Below, piece by piece: positions 53,001 through 59,206 of a stretch of DNA of 64,000 bases. The position numbers and the translations under genes are program-made. Every line of letters starts with the position of its first letter. Positions within the stretch are counted from its first letter, which is position 1. This DNA is from Scolanthus callimorphus. Its lineage: Eukaryota > Cnidaria > Anthozoa > Actiniaria > Edwardsiidae. The notes beneath the pieces were generated by a model that had not been told where the DNA came from, searched no databases, and saw only the letters and a program-made list of their open reading frames with translations. The DNA is taken from positions 30,455,951-30,519,950 of the forward strand of contig CM066917.1 in NCBI GenBank assembly GCA_033964015.1. Direction: 5' to 3'.

Positions 53001-55711
53001 CTACAAACAATAACCTCAAGTCGAGGCTTTCTTCTGAAATTACTGTAAATGTATTAGAACTTGGAGAAAGCCTCGATTTGAAGCTTTTGTCTTGTGAGCA
53101 TTGGAGCGTAATTCGAACCTGGCCTATTACATGGCCATACAGCCTAGTCCCAGGCGCTTGAGTTCACAATCTAACCACAGGAAACCCGACCAGCACGCCA
53201 GGAACTAGACTGGTGGCGATGGTAATGATATGGCTAGTTTTACGGGAAAACTAGGTGATCTGCATCGGCGGGGACGTAAACATGGACAACAACAACCAAA
53301 GGTTGAGATTTATGTTAAACACCGTGAAGAAATGGTGTTTTGCTGACGTTTCGAGCGTTAGCCCTTCGTCGGAGCACTTGTGGTAATGGTTGGCGAAAGA
53401 TTGTCGAAAATGTTCTTGAGTGGCGTTTGTTTTGGATCTCGCCTAAATATCTGTTTGACTTGACCCAGGTCCAGGAATGCAAGGCACTATGGGAGGGCGA
53501 GATGGCACACCGGACTGGGCCAGTCAACGGCAAACAATAGGGGGATTCCCCGGACAGAGAACATTCCAACGAGGGTAACATATATATTTAAAATATTTTT
53601 ATAAATTGTTATGCCTTTATTCGAAATAATTTGTGTAGTTTAGAATATCTGTTTATTAGCCGTATGGATTATTATTTGTAAGTACCATGCTCTAAGCGCT
53701 CACCAGACCTGGGTCAGGAATCCCCCGACTATCGTCCTCTAAATGAAGTCGTCCGGCACCGCGGCTAACTCTTATTTTTCTTTCAGCTCGGCTTCGTTTA
53801 GCCTATTGAGGTTTTCATTAACACCGGCTATGTGCATATTAAAGTACATAACCCTTCATATTCCGTCCACGTTTTCCAGCGAACATAGCTCGCTTATTCG
53901 TCGCATTTCCCTAGTTCTGCCACTACTTTAAGTTGAAAGGAAAATGAAGGCGTATTAATATAAATGGTTGGTATTGCGTTGCGTGACTGTACACCATGAT
54001 TGACTGTCATAGCTCCTTCTGAAGTACGAGTTTGTAGTTTTTTCGGACATTTTATATTTCACTGGGTAAAATGGGTAATCATCTTGATTTAACAACTGTT
54101 TTTACTTTAGACCAAGCTGGGCAAGTCCTCAAGTACCTCAGCAGCAGTATCGCGGTAAGGAAGAAGTGTTTCCAGCTTCTCCTCTTAAGCCGGTGCACAC
54201 TAGCGACATAACGACATAAGGACGTTATGTTGCAACGGTAAAAATACATTGGAAAATAATTGAAATAAACAGTATTTTCCATGGATCATCATTAGATTAC
54301 TTCACCAAAGCAATCTTATGTTATTTTTTGTCGACTTCAACGTTTGGAAACCACTAAATTGTGTTCGCGTGATATTTTTCTTATGTCGTTATGTCGCAAG
54401 TGTGCACCAGGCATTATTGTTATTCTGAGATTTACCACACATTTGTCACACACAATATGTCACACACACATTTGTCACACACACATTTGTCACACAGAAG
54501 GGGTTGGACGCTACGTGACATCATGTAAGCCCATCGCACGAGCAGACGATGTCTAGTTGCGTGACTGCATTCACGCGCTGTTCGTTGCGTGAGATATTTA
54601 AATTCATATCGCCTTGGTAACTGACCTGTGTCACAATACTGTTGGTATAATTATTAGGTAGTGGCGCGTTGCGTGACAACCAGTACACTCGGCCTCAGCA
54701 GATGCGCGGTTACTGGGAAGCCCACGATCCAAGGACTCCGACAACAGGTGCGTGACGTGCACAAAGGTAGACCACAACTGCAACACATTCTCGCACCCAG
54801 AGCTCACAGGCTCGTCGCCTCGCAGGGGAGGCTCTTTTAGCTGCTTTTGCAGAGCTGTCAGAATGTTTTGAAGTAGGCGGCTGCTCAAAAAAAGTAGCCG
54901 GCTGCAAAAGAAAAACTGACGGCCGACATGCAAATTTCGTAGCTTCAAAGCAGTTTAGTTTAGCAAATTAGTTTCCTCGCCAAGCCAATTCTGACACAGG
55001 CGCGGAGTTGGGAGATTTTAAGAAAAACTGCAATTTTCGGCAAAAAGTAGCGGGTAATTAAACCACTTTCGTACCCAGAGCTCCCAGCTCGTCTGCTCGC
55101 AGGGGTGGCTCTGGGGACATCCATTTGAGGGCTGTCACTGATTGGTTGATTTTGAGACTTGGAGCATGCGCTGAAATGTCTTTCTCGCAGCGGCTCTGTA
55201 TTAAATCTCACGCATGCGTCAGTGGCTGTCACCAGAGCCTCCCCCGCGAGGTTACGAGTCGGGGAGCTCTGGGTAAAATGGTAATAAACGTGAAGTTGCG
55301 GCCGGAGCTCCGGCGGTCGCCGGCTTGTTCTGACAGCTCTGCTTTTGAGGACCTTCGCTGATTGGCTAAACGTATTTTCAAAAATAAGTTATCTTTTCAA
55401 CCTACGCCTTCGACCTCTACACGCTCTACAACTAATTTTCAGGCATAAAAAGCGTTATTTTCTAATACGCATGTGCAGTGATTGCCACCAGAGCCTACCC
55501 CGCTGGGTCAGAGGAGCGAGAAGCCTCTGGGAACGAGAATGACTGTGACAGAGTTGTAATGCGCTTGGTATTCGTCCTTGTACGCAGGTTCTTGCCGCCT
55601 CCGAATGTCAGTGCTTATCGGCCAGGCGCAGGGCGTGGTTACCAAGGCAGGCACATGAGGTCATTCACCGCTGATGGATTTGACGCAAACCACAGGGTAC
55701 CCATTGAATGA
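11371..55711 (+). CDS. VIRMA: Protein virilizer homologue (VIRMA/KIAA1429), ~56 exons, 44 kb
   Basis: Scaffold subunit of the nuclear m6A writer complex (with WTAP, HAKAI, ZC3H13 and METTL3/14), guiding mRNA methylation and alternative splicing or polyadenylation (family knowledge). I followed the protein exon by exon; exon sets are listed separately. Spliced length is about 6.16 kb, or about 2,050 residues, versus about 1,810 in human. The excess comes mainly from exon 5 (R/E- and RS-rich) and exon 46 (S/T/A/D-rich). Diagnostic blocks include VVLRGWYN near the N-terminus, DLKWNLTVMQLFSA mid-protein and RKQNTSRPPSMHVDDF near the C-terminus. About 15 single-base deficits break the frame, mostly at homopolymers or the G of donor sites, probably assembly errors. 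An exon or two may be missed between 32477-37097 and 38040-40912. Confidence 0.95.
14853..15756. mobile_element. TIR element in VIRMA intron 5
   Basis: The ends are inverted copies: TGCACCTGTCAATTGTAACC near 14853 and its reverse complement (GGTTACAATTGACTGGTGCA) near 15737-15756, each followed inward by a CCACCCCCCC/GGGGGGTGG run. The interior (about 850 bp) has no ORF. The segment 15215-15335 has a diverged relative at about 18652-18775, in intron 12. Likely non-autonomous. Confidence 0.6.
16041..16220 (+). repeat. Tandem triplication carrying the exon 6 splice acceptor
   Basis: Three copies of GTTTGTTTAGCCTGAG occur, with the AG ending at 16064, 16141 and 16214 (spacings 77 and 73). The first two are followed by a shared segment TTTGTAATT...AGGAAAAGCTTT. 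Only the third leads into open coding sequence (PEVAEKSPSDDL); use of the first copy would hit a stop after about 16 codons. Confidence 0.8.
16215..17509 (+). CDS. VIRMA: VIRMA exons 6-10: acidic region
   Basis: Exons 16215-16325, 16415-16447, 16682-16717, 16816-16914 and 17446-17509. All junctions up to exon 10 are canonical and in frame. The product is strongly acidic (DEADEDEEQ, DAYEEILSDEE, DMPLDDTTLDET), the equivalent of the Glu/Asp-rich stretch of vertebrate VIRMA. A conserved segment with SFNPYQCDLSPLT follows, aligning to the vertebrate 'TYDPYDRELVPL' block. Exons 7 and 8 are tiny (11 and 12 codons). Confidence 0.9.
18201..21884 (+). CDS. VIRMA: VIRMA exons 11-20
   Basis: Exons 18201-18222, 18339-18394, 18912-18959, 19131-19164, 19324-19399, 19898-19981, 20267-20348, 20604-20671, 21416-21502 and 21797-21884. 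Conserved pieces are VESFEEIPSLIVPGL, LVEWSMFALDMEEAIEAN, HVSSSLKLMAF and ENGYQKLIDFLLTDQTVRV, in the same order as the alpha-helical core of human VIRMA. One base appears missing at the exon 10/11 and 15/16 junctions, in exon 13 (TGG then TTGAG, where W-V-E is expected) and in exon 20 (AAAA near 21836, before IHLYELLAALQ). Exon 11 (22 nt) is the least certain call. Confidence 0.85.
19428..22130. repeat. Six-copy dispersed repeat family (copies A and B)
   Basis: Copy A (about 19428-19645) and copy B (about 21898-22130) share CATCCATTTCCATCGGCTGA followed by TTAGGGAATGTAG-like sequence and a conserved tail ending near AGAGTGGCTGAC. Further copies lie at about 24880-25070 (-), 27690-27895 (-), 48503-48695 (+) and 62218-62375 (+). 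All but the last are in VIRMA introns; the last is in the opsin intron. There is no ORF. The span of this entry includes VIRMA exons between the two copies. Confidence 0.75.
21588..21690 (+). repeat. 30-bp tandem repeat, three copies
   Basis: Three consecutive units of CTAACTACTGGGAGTGACTG, each followed by about 10 variable pyrimidine-rich bases, in VIRMA intron 19. No function is apparent. Confidence 0.8.
22683..23953 (+). CDS. VIRMA: VIRMA exons 21-24
   Basis: Exons 22683-22910, 23246-23348, 23582-23691 and 23886-23953. Exon 21 opens with a low-complexity linker (PPEDDTDESAPG, MDTDG-like) and ends with VALEEISAVLKRPHELI after an apparent one-T deletion at about 22855-22858. Exon 22 carries VQPSVKAFPTAAKITG then KDPYPILFRLF, matching human 'PVKSFPTMARITG...DPYPVLFRYL', with one T missing near 23294. 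Exons 23-24 encode LLESIVVLMSSP and LLLQSQKGLLFLSSHPE in clean frame. Confidence 0.9.
23954..24215 (+). repeat. GTT-rich microsatellite tract
   Basis: An imperfect (GTT)n/(GAT)n tract of about 260 bp in VIRMA intron 24. It produces artefactual Asn/Thr-rich ORFs on the reverse strand. A second, longer tract is at 30940-31345. Confidence 0.85.
24315..27576 (+). CDS. VIRMA: VIRMA exons 25-33
   Basis: Exons 24315-24352, 24430-24549, 24728-24808, 25167-25241, 25337-25416, 25679-25740, 26394-26499, 26974-27086 and 27355-27576. The strongest conserved stretches are DTLSTLHTLYSMTFSAIG, LAELSHWVAPLKDLKFDTS, LRILRHLACPP and exon 33 (KDLKWNLTVMQLFSANAMD through LLKTMLLELL). Exon 33 is 222 nt with no frame break. 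Exon 26 includes a Ser/Pro-rich linker and a missing base in a CCCC run. The exon 25/26 and 29/30 junctions do not fit perfectly in frame as read. Confidence 0.88.
25948..26096. repeat. Inverted repeat in VIRMA intron 30
   Basis: AAGATGGCGGTTGGTCGAGC (25948) and the adjoining GGCTGAGTCACATGACC are mirrored by their reverse complements at about 26042-26096. The arms are about 53 bp around a 40-bp loop. Confidence 0.75.
26147..26325. repeat. GGCGTAGCCAG-type element in VIRMA intron 30
   Basis: Begins GGGGCGTAGCCAGAGGGGAG and ends with CTGGCTACGCCGCTG. The interior (GATTTTCCTATACATTTACT, GCTGGAGGAAATTTGAACAT) is shared with 39897-40045. Contains C-rich runs. Non-coding. Confidence 0.7.
28089..28753 (+). 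CDS. VIRMA: VIRMA exons 34-36
   Basis: Exons 28089-28195, 28292-28364 and 28686-28753. They encode HQFKDVRLMTSLMTLHTVM, NIVDIFMTFTRP and SIWSLMLRELLKYITS, matching in order the human 'FEFKDMRVPSALVTLHMLL', 'DIIDILLTFTQG' and 'NTWSLMLKEVLSSI' segments. Exons 34-35 splice canonically. The donor of exon 36 (CACAG|GTATCC) is tandemly duplicated 42 bp downstream. The exon 36/37 junction is one base short of the conserved frame. Confidence 0.92.
28741..28817 (+). repeat. 42-bp tandem duplication of the exon 36 donor
   Basis: The segment GCCACAGGTATCCCACATGT with flanks occurs at about 28741-28772 and again at about 28783-28814. It duplicates the 5' splice site of VIRMA exon 36 (GT at 28754 and 28796). 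Reading through to the second donor meets an in-frame TGA. Confidence 0.8.
29104..32476 (+). CDS. VIRMA: VIRMA exons 37-43
   Basis: Exons 29104-29171, 29613-29720, 30018-30102, 30460-30560, about 30788-30889, 31568-31674 and 32407-32476. They encode VLGGLVLLSELLPVPLPMH, NHRLLWSAHLNP, NLQQVLRRVCSQLADLSAPT, LLEVLDTELSKMNSDEK, HDSLAYLSSQPAVKISLLQL, LLFPNLLPSMLALLKMEPD and IIQSLCDQ. Exon 38 lacks one C in CCC (near 29678). Exon 41 is the weakest: it needs two added bases, and its end could be GT at 30890 or the GC site AG|GCAAGT at 30886. Confidence 0.87.
30150..30215 (+). repeat. tRNA-derived SINE fragment with B-box (candidate)
   Basis: Contains GGGTTCGACTCCCGATCC, a perfect pol III B-box (GGTTCGANTCC), preceded at normal distance by GGCGTTGGCCTC, an A-box-like stretch. 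A related fragment (GTTACGGCGCTGGCCTCTCG) is at about 25505-25560. I could not fold a complete tRNA, so a SINE fragment is more likely. Confidence 0.4.
30940..31345 (+). repeat. Long GTT/GAT-rich microsatellite
   Basis: About 400 bp of imperfect GTT with interspersed GAT, GTC and ATT triplets in VIRMA intron 41. All frames are open in parts, giving poly-Val/Leu ORFs that are not genes. Confidence 0.88.
32279..32412 (+). repeat. Tandem repeat carrying the exon 43 acceptor
   Basis: Three units of about 43 bp share CTTGTCA.GTATTGAGT.GTTATTTTCTTG. Units 1 and 3 end in a poly-T run plus TTTTTAGTCCATT. The AG of unit 3 (ends 32406) is the real acceptor of VIRMA exon 43. The decoy in unit 1 ends at 32317 and leads to a stop within 14 codons. 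Confidence 0.8.
33386..34379 (-). CDS. Secreted/surface two-Ig-domain protein nested in a VIRMA intron
   Basis: Unrecognised gene family. The ORF from 34379 opens with a clear signal peptide (MANVFGRVLCVLFFTGFAGC). An Ig V-like domain follows: VCWGDSLILRSPS, then SSDEGDYRFEI, where D-x-G-x-Y is the Ig signature but the usual second Cys is absent. The second domain has VKVCTNKSVTSVSLPC and YGIKWRFHRHT. The first frame stops at 33771. Adding one base there and one in AAAA near 33690 continues the family-conserved C-terminus (KFTCFARK, WGTDERHVVTMETV) to a stop at 33386. No transmembrane segment is evident. It is apparently intronless, antisense to VIRMA within intron 43. Two decayed paralogues lie at 43300-44250 and 45900-46734. 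Confidence 0.7.
34495..34505 (-). promoter_or_regulatory. TATA-like box of the nested Ig gene
   Basis: On the minus strand GGATATAAAGG lies about 120 bases upstream of the Ig gene's ATG (34379), in a plausible position for a TATA box with a leader of about 90 bases. This supports the nested gene having its own promoter inside the VIRMA intron. Confidence 0.5.
34506..37097. other. VIRMA intron 43, remainder
   Basis: About 2.6 kb with no convincing coding sequence. It contains a G-rich homopolymer at about 36860-36880 within a GGATCCAGG...CCTGGATCC foldback (about 36852-37012). Short ORFs are scattered without domains. A small VIRMA exon could be hidden here, since exon 43 ends in phase 1 and exon 44 begins in phase 0. 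Confidence 0.4.
37098..38039 (+). CDS. VIRMA: VIRMA exons 44-45
   Basis: Exons 37098-37258 and 37978-38039. Exon 44 encodes LSNTLPDSEMLSVICTALLE through TLTEHNYGVYHLK, closely matching human 'LSNSLPNKELMTSICDCLLA...FLAEHDYGLFHLK'. Exon 45 carries SVREQPRVFYRLLHRLSSSF, matching 'SLRKNSSALHSLLKRVVSTF', if one base is restored at the junction. A 255-bp MITE (37543-37797) lies in the intron between them. Confidence 0.9.
37543..37797. mobile_element. MITE with TTAAAGGGGCTCTCGCACGC inverted ends
   Basis: Begins TTAAAGGGGCTCTCGCACGC and ends with the exact reverse complement GCGTGCGAGAGCCCCTTTAA. It is about 255 bp, AT-rich inside, without an ORF. Inserted in VIRMA intron 44. Confidence 0.85.
39108..39765. 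repeat. Two direct copies of a CTCTGGAATTTCCAA repeat
   Basis: Copies at about 39108-39285 and 39560-39765 share GTGTGGTTCCAAAAAATATC at the left, TGTATGGAAAAGATCAGGTA inside and ATAATTTCTGGAACCACACA at the right. The left and right ends are inverted relative to each other (GTGTGGTTCCA/TGGAACCACAC), so the unit is a small TIR element. Confidence 0.75.
39897..40045. repeat. GGCGTAGCCAGG element, copy 3
   Basis: Starts GGGGCGTAGCCAGGGGGGGG and ends CCTGGCTACGCTGCTG. It shares its interior (CATACATTTACTGTATTTGC) with the element at 26147-26325. Confidence 0.7.
40913..41797 (+). CDS. VIRMA: VIRMA exons 46-47: S/T/A-rich linker and helical block
   Basis: Exons 40913-41390 and 41699-41797. Exon 46 opens with TLSTTTELLQLL, matching human 'TMSINAAELKQLL'. 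It then encodes about 130 residues rich in Ser, Thr, Ala, Asp and Pro (SSSDKASDTSGGAADSSK, SPVDKASAGSDKATPSSD), ending DEDILKTASRRLPLKTLEK. Two or three frame corrections are needed. Exon 47 encodes ESCKEDETLETLLEGI and LIQLLEKADDSTKEP, matching human 'HSKDDDNLDSLLDSVVGLKQMLESSGDP'. The linker has no vertebrate counterpart of that length. Confidence 0.8.
43300..44250 (+). pseudogene. Decayed copy of the nested Ig gene (copy 2)
   Basis: Strongly similar at DNA level to the reverse complement of 33386-34379, from ACCCAAATGGTTTGCTGGGG through GTTGTTTTTTCCGACGCAGG to the CANFTC-like block (MNFTCNVRKQ). It is broken by several frameshifts and by substitution stops. The conserved GDYRFE site reads as a stop (GATTAACGC for GATTACCGC). 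A downstream ORF to 44249 keeps the Cys-rich tail. No intact signal peptide is visible. Confidence 0.8.
44555..44745 (+). repeat. 31-bp tandem repeat (CCAATCACAAACGTTCCTCGCAC type)
   Basis: About six imperfect units containing AATCACAAACGTTCCTCGCA and CAGACCTCAGCC. They give a repetitive ORF (44544-44819) with the phrase QTSANHKRS. I regard the ORF as incidental. Each unit holds a CCAAT motif. Confidence 0.75.
45900..46734 (+). pseudogene. Decayed copy of the nested Ig gene (copy 3)
   Basis: The 5' part is degenerate (TTTGCTGGGGCGACGACATT aligns to the Cys-Trp-Gly start of Ig domain 1; multiple stops and frameshifts). The last 118 codons are open (46378-46734), with KLTNFTCAVNKRNGGTPERH, two Cys and a hydrophobic C-terminus (CLLLMFCLGRIFELL) that looks like a membrane or GPI-type anchor. 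It shows what the full family C-terminus may look like. Probably a pseudogene, though a 3' exon remnant with function cannot be excluded. Confidence 0.7.
47309..47709 (+). repeat. ~170-bp direct duplication
   Basis: 47309-47480 and about 47540-47709 are near-identical (GTGCATTGAAAATGAAAGAA through ACTGCTCTACGAGAGAAGAC), offset by about 230 bp. No coding content; recent duplication by the low divergence. Confidence 0.8.
48038..48470. mobile_element. Foldback element with ~190-bp arms
   Basis: The outer arms (TATTTAACCTGCTCTGTGCG at 48040 and its reverse complement at about 48450) continue inward through GTATAAGGA/TCCTTATAC and GATCCGTCTTTAAGAT/ATCTTAAAGACGGATC, leaving a loop of about 60 bp. 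A very long hairpin would form in the VIRMA pre-mRNA. Confidence 0.8.
48900..49343. mobile_element. MITE with GTCCACACT ends and CGTTTTC-rich interior
   Basis: Left end AAGACCCTGTCCACACT and right end AGTGTGGACGGAGTCTT are imperfect inverted repeats. The interior has many CGTTTTC/GAAAACG words and internal GTCCACACTA copies. About 440 bp, non-coding. hAT-like by general appearance (inference). Confidence 0.75.
50033..51086 (+). CDS. VIRMA: VIRMA exons 48-49
   Basis: Exons 50033-50190 and 50968-51086. Exon 48 encodes DEDKEPELPS, LFTSRLSFVVGDIEDGRV and PPPEDIDPGRIW, with two frame corrections. Exon 49 encodes VKSDLDSLREKYCPDFDLKA and ELEKGLVPSPPASPSRKKAR, closely matching human 'VKVDLIELSEKCCSDFDLHSELERSFLSEPSSPGR'. 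The exon 48/49 junction is one G short (ATATG|GTGAG, where W then V is expected). Exon 49 is bracketed by a near-identical inverted repeat pair. Confidence 0.9.
50426..51241. repeat. Inverted repeat pair flanking VIRMA exon 49
   Basis: Arm 1 (about 50426-50563) and arm 2 (about 51103-51241) are about 137-bp near-identical reverse complements. Each contains a smaller palindromic unit bounded by TGTGCCAACC and GGTTGGCACA, and the stretch GATGACGTCAGCGTGAACAG. They sit in the introns on either side of exon 49 (50968-51086), so the exon lies within the loop. Confidence 0.88.
51445..51575. repeat. Hairpin in VIRMA intron 49
   Basis: ATACCGTGACCTTGGCCTTGGAAATA pairs imperfectly with TATTTCCAAGACCTCTCGGTCACGGTAT across about 30 bases. 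Short foldback, no coding content. Confidence 0.6.
51657..55711 (+). CDS. VIRMA: VIRMA exons 50-56: conserved tail and RGG-like C-terminus
   Basis: Exons 51657-51720, 51801-52010, 52337-52439, 53469-53574, 54111-54154, 54658-54747 and 55588-55711 (TGA at 55709). Exon 50 carries VTKRKFDP, then YLRIGRDMKRMRG. Exon 51 encodes SCGRGMRGMGRGR and the invariant RKQNTSRPPSMHVDDF. Exons 52-56 are Gly/Arg/Gln-rich (DRGAGGFMGNQGRWGGG, PGQRTFQRG, RPGAGRGYQGRHMRSFT), like the RGG tail of human VIRMA, which ends 'GRGRHVRSFTR'. Frame corrections are needed in exons 50 and 51 and at the 55/56 junction. Confidence 0.92.
52979..53125. repeat. Inverted repeat in VIRMA intron 52
   Basis: GTTCGAATTACGCTCCAATG (52980) and its reverse complement CATTGGAGCGTAATTCGAAC (about 53099-53118) bound a foldback with further pairing between TCGAGGCTTTCTTC and AAGCCTCGA. 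Confidence 0.75.
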
Positions 55712-55964
55712 TATAGTGTACATGTAGTACAGTAATGCTAGTGTGTTGCGCGCTTCAGTAAAATTTCGAGAGAAAAATCAGCAAAGTCCGACTGTAAATA
55801 TCTCACGTTGAAAACCATACATAAACTAGAAATCTTGGAGGTTCAAGCGTACCGGCCTAAGAAGCATGGTCGAGGAGCAAGTGGTTTAAAAATGAATTTT
55901 CAGCTTTTTGGACGGCATACGGGATTTTTTGTATTTCAAATAGTAACAGTCGCATTCTACAATG

Positions 55965-55970
55965 AATAAA
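55965..55970 (+). terminator. VIRMA polyadenylation signal
   Basis: AATAAA 254 bases after the VIRMA stop codon, followed by T-rich and GTTTT sequence. It is the only canonical signal close downstream, so it probably sets a short 3' UTR. Confidence 0.65.
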
Positions 55971-56449
55971 CATGTTTTAAAATTCAAATTTTTAAAGTTT
56001 GTTTTAATACTACAATTGGGGAAATTGAACGGGCAAGAAATGATATCTACAAGCGTTACAACATAATCTGATATAAAATGGGATATAGAATCGATGTATG
56101 TACAAATCCGCTTTCTGGCGGAACCTTTTTCTGGACACCATATCCATGGTTAAATGGAGCCGCAATCAAATGGAAAACGTTGTTGCACTTGCCTTACCTT
56201 CCCTCCTCATTCGCCCTTTCAATGTCGCTAGTGGAGCTGAACTAGCGGCCTATTGAACAAATCGTTTTCCAGCCAACAGTGAAGGAGGCAGGAAGGGACC
56301 GGAGAGTAAAGTGTGCCAACTACTTTTGCATTTGATTGCCGTAACGTAGGGCGGATATCTAAGGCCACGTGCATCTGTGGTGTTTTTTTTCTTTCACTGT
56401 GCTTTCTGATTGGCTAGGAACATCCTTTGATCATTAAGATTCTAAAAAA

Positions 56450-56706
56450 TAGAGCGGATTTCACATGACTGTCAACACTTGTTATGTAATTGCGATTGCT
56501 TTGCGTTCTCATTGGCTACTCGTTTTTTCTCAGCCAATCAAATTCTTTAGTAAATACAATTGCATAATTACTTAGTAATTGGTTCGGCTTGTGATTGGCT
56601 GAGAGAAAAGCCATTTAGGAGCAAGTGGTGATTTCTCTCGATTCTGATTGGCTAGTGATTGCTCAATTGCAATTGTTTTCACGACAGTCATGTGAAAACC
56701 GCTCTA
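56450..56706. mobile_element. MITE-like element, copy 2 (inverted)
   Basis: Same roughly 255-bp element as 696-951, in reverse orientation, again bounded by TA. It lies between the VIRMA and NRDP1-like 3' ends. The two copies differ at scattered positions. Confidence 0.75.
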
Positions 56707-56787
56707 ATAACGAATTGTGCTTCAGGTTTTTGGCTTGCGAGTGTTTTAATGTTCTGGCTCTTGAGACAATTTGACTTCATTAGCTTT

Positions 56788-59206
56788 TTAGCTTGACGAA
56801 GACGAAACATCACCATTCCGTCCCTCGCGAGCGAGTATCGTGACGGGTGAACTCCTTATGTCAGCCGCTCGTCTCCAGGCCTCCACCGAGCCCCGGTCCA
56901 GGCAAGACTCTTCGCTGCTTGACCGAGGCAAGATCATGAGGCCTGGGACGAAGTTGGTGACGGGACTTGGGCACAGGCTCCTCGGTTTTTGTCTGGCCGT
57001 GCGAAGGCTGGTGAGGAATGCGTCCTCATCGTTTGATGTAGAGTGACTAATCTGTAAAGAAAAAAGGTTGAACATTCTAGACCACATACCGAACAACAAG
57101 ACGCGAACCATTGGAACAGTACTACAAGAAAATGAGGTTAGACCAAAAATGAATGGCAGGCTGTTGAGTTTCTTTTTTTCCTATTTTAGGCGCATTCCTA
57201 TTTCTCCTATTTTGGCCAAAACCTCCTGTTCACAAACCTCTCATTTCCTATTTTTGGTCCAAATCTTTCTATTTTTCCTATTTTTTTTTTACCCTCAAAT
57301 TCCTATTTTCCTATTTTTCTGAACCACATTACCGCTTGACACCCTGGAATGGTTATCCGCAATTCTAGTGATTATTTCTAAGAAACTCTTAGAAAGGAGA
57401 GCCCCGGAAAATGACTTTTCTTGTTGGTTTCCCTGTGTTACACGGCCATCTTGGACTTTACCTAGGATTCCCGGCATTGTTATTAAAATATCGCGATAAG
57501 CAATAAGTGTAGTCCGCTGTGTTTGTAGATGGTTAAAATGTTTTTGATGTCTGGCGTAACTGAGAAGTTTCTAGTTCGTGACCATTTTCTTATCTGAGGC
57601 TTCTACTTGATTGCAAGTGGTTTACACAAAAACGTGTGTCAAAAAAACAGCATGAAACAGACCGCCTACACACGAAAACATTACATTCTTGTTTATAAAA
57701 TTCTCTCGGCATGGTTAAAGTGTTGCTAAGTTTTTGTAGAACGACCTTACCAACCACCGGCTAGAAAGGAAATATGTCTCCGCGAGTCTTTTGTTTTGTA
57801 TCCGGTCACGCAAACGTGGCCTGACCTAATTAATGTCACGCTACTAAAGTAAATTTGACACATAGCAGTTTATTGTGAACCCCGACATCTAAAATGTTCG
57901 TTCTATTTACATAATCTGACAGGATCTCGCTAATTTAGGCTCCTGCTTGCTGTTTCGAACCTGCTGTATATTTCTTTGTCAGGAAATTATTTTAATTATT
58001 CAAATATTTCGTTGTCAAGCTGTTCTTAAACTTTCATTTCGCTGTGAAAAATTTCAATATCGTTAATTAAAGCAAGGACGTTAAATTGGATTGACAAATA
58101 ATATGAAAATGAAAAATGAAGATTTTAAGTATGGGGAATCGAGCAAATGCCATTTGTCTCCATATAGGAAGTCAATAGAGAAACTGACAGTAAATGCCAT
58201 TGCTATCTCTAAAGTATTCAGAAATAAGGACTTCTTATGTTACAGTGGTTTGAGCCACAAGGCATTTTTATAGGCGAAATATTTATTTAAAGTGATCTGA
58301 ATATCATATTTGAGTGCTAATTTTAACGATTAGCTTATTTCTATTTATACTTACATGTTCACGAAAAGATGTCAATGGCTCTTTCCTGATGTGCAGAAAT
58401 CTCTTGTTGCACGTTCCACAATATTTCTCCGCTATTTCATCTTGATATTTCAATCCTTTCAACCATTCCATGATTTCCTTTGTCTCTCTCTCCTCAGCCT
58501 TCGTAATCACAACCTTTTGGCTTTCCTTAAGCTTCATATTTTTCATATCGCTCACTATTTCTGCGAGTTGTGTTTTCAAATCGTCTACTTGGTTTTGTAA
58601 CGTCGATTCCTTGTACACCATTTGCAATCGCTGCGCGTCAAATTTCTCTTCCATTTCTTTTTTTATCTCGTGCATCGCCGCTTCAAAATCGCCTTTCTGT
58701 TTCTCCACAGTTTTTCGTAGCTCGCTAATACAATTATGCTGAGCGATTTCGTTCATGTTGACTTGTAATCCGCAACCTTTTGAGCATTTCGCTGTCTGGA
58801 AGTCACAGATAATCAAATGCGTCTCGAAATCGCATCGATTCAAGCTCTCGTTGCAACCAACATTAGGACAGCTAACTGCAACATAATTACATTCCTCTTT
58901 CAAATGCCTTTGAAGGTTCCCCAGTCGAACGACCGCGGTGCAGCCTTTGTCTTCATTGTCGCACCGAATTTTCAGCCCATCTAAATCATTTTTCATGTAG
59001 CGAAATATAGGCTTTAGATCGCTAGGCCATAGGCTCTGTCGATCCTCAGGACAAGTGTTATAGTGCGTTAACCACGCGTGGACACAGGCAGAGCAATAAG
59101 TGTGCTCACAAGGAGCTTGTAGCGGCTCTTCCAGGACATCACGGCAAATACAGCACAGTAAACCTTCATTTACTTGCCCTACGAATCGCTCTATGTCAAA
59201 TCCCAT
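56788..59206 (-). CDS. NRDP1/RNF41-like RING E3 ubiquitin ligase, two exons
   Basis: Exon 1 is 59206-58355 (284 codons, donor CAT|GTAAGT). Exon 2 is 57051-56788 (acceptor TTTACAG), joined in phase 0 for about 371 residues. The start MGFDIERFVGQVNEGLLC aligns with NRDP1 (MGYDVTRF...). The RING reads CCICRDVLEEPLQAPCEHTY to TCPED; its last ligand is Asp (C3HC3D), a NRDP1 hallmark. TRAF-type zinc fingers follow at about residues 80-160 (CDNEDKGCTAVVRLGNLQRH, CPNVGCNESLNRCDFETH), then a coiled coil at about 165-240. Exon 2 is Arg/Ser-rich and ends DVSSSSS. The link to exon 2 rests on phase and splice signals only. By family, it ubiquitinates receptors or adaptors. No frame breaks. Confidence 0.85.
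57175..57320. repeat. TCCTATTTTT low-complexity tract
   Basis: Repeated TTCCTATTTTT words in the intron of the NRDP1-like gene. Low complexity; no gene. Confidence 0.7.
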
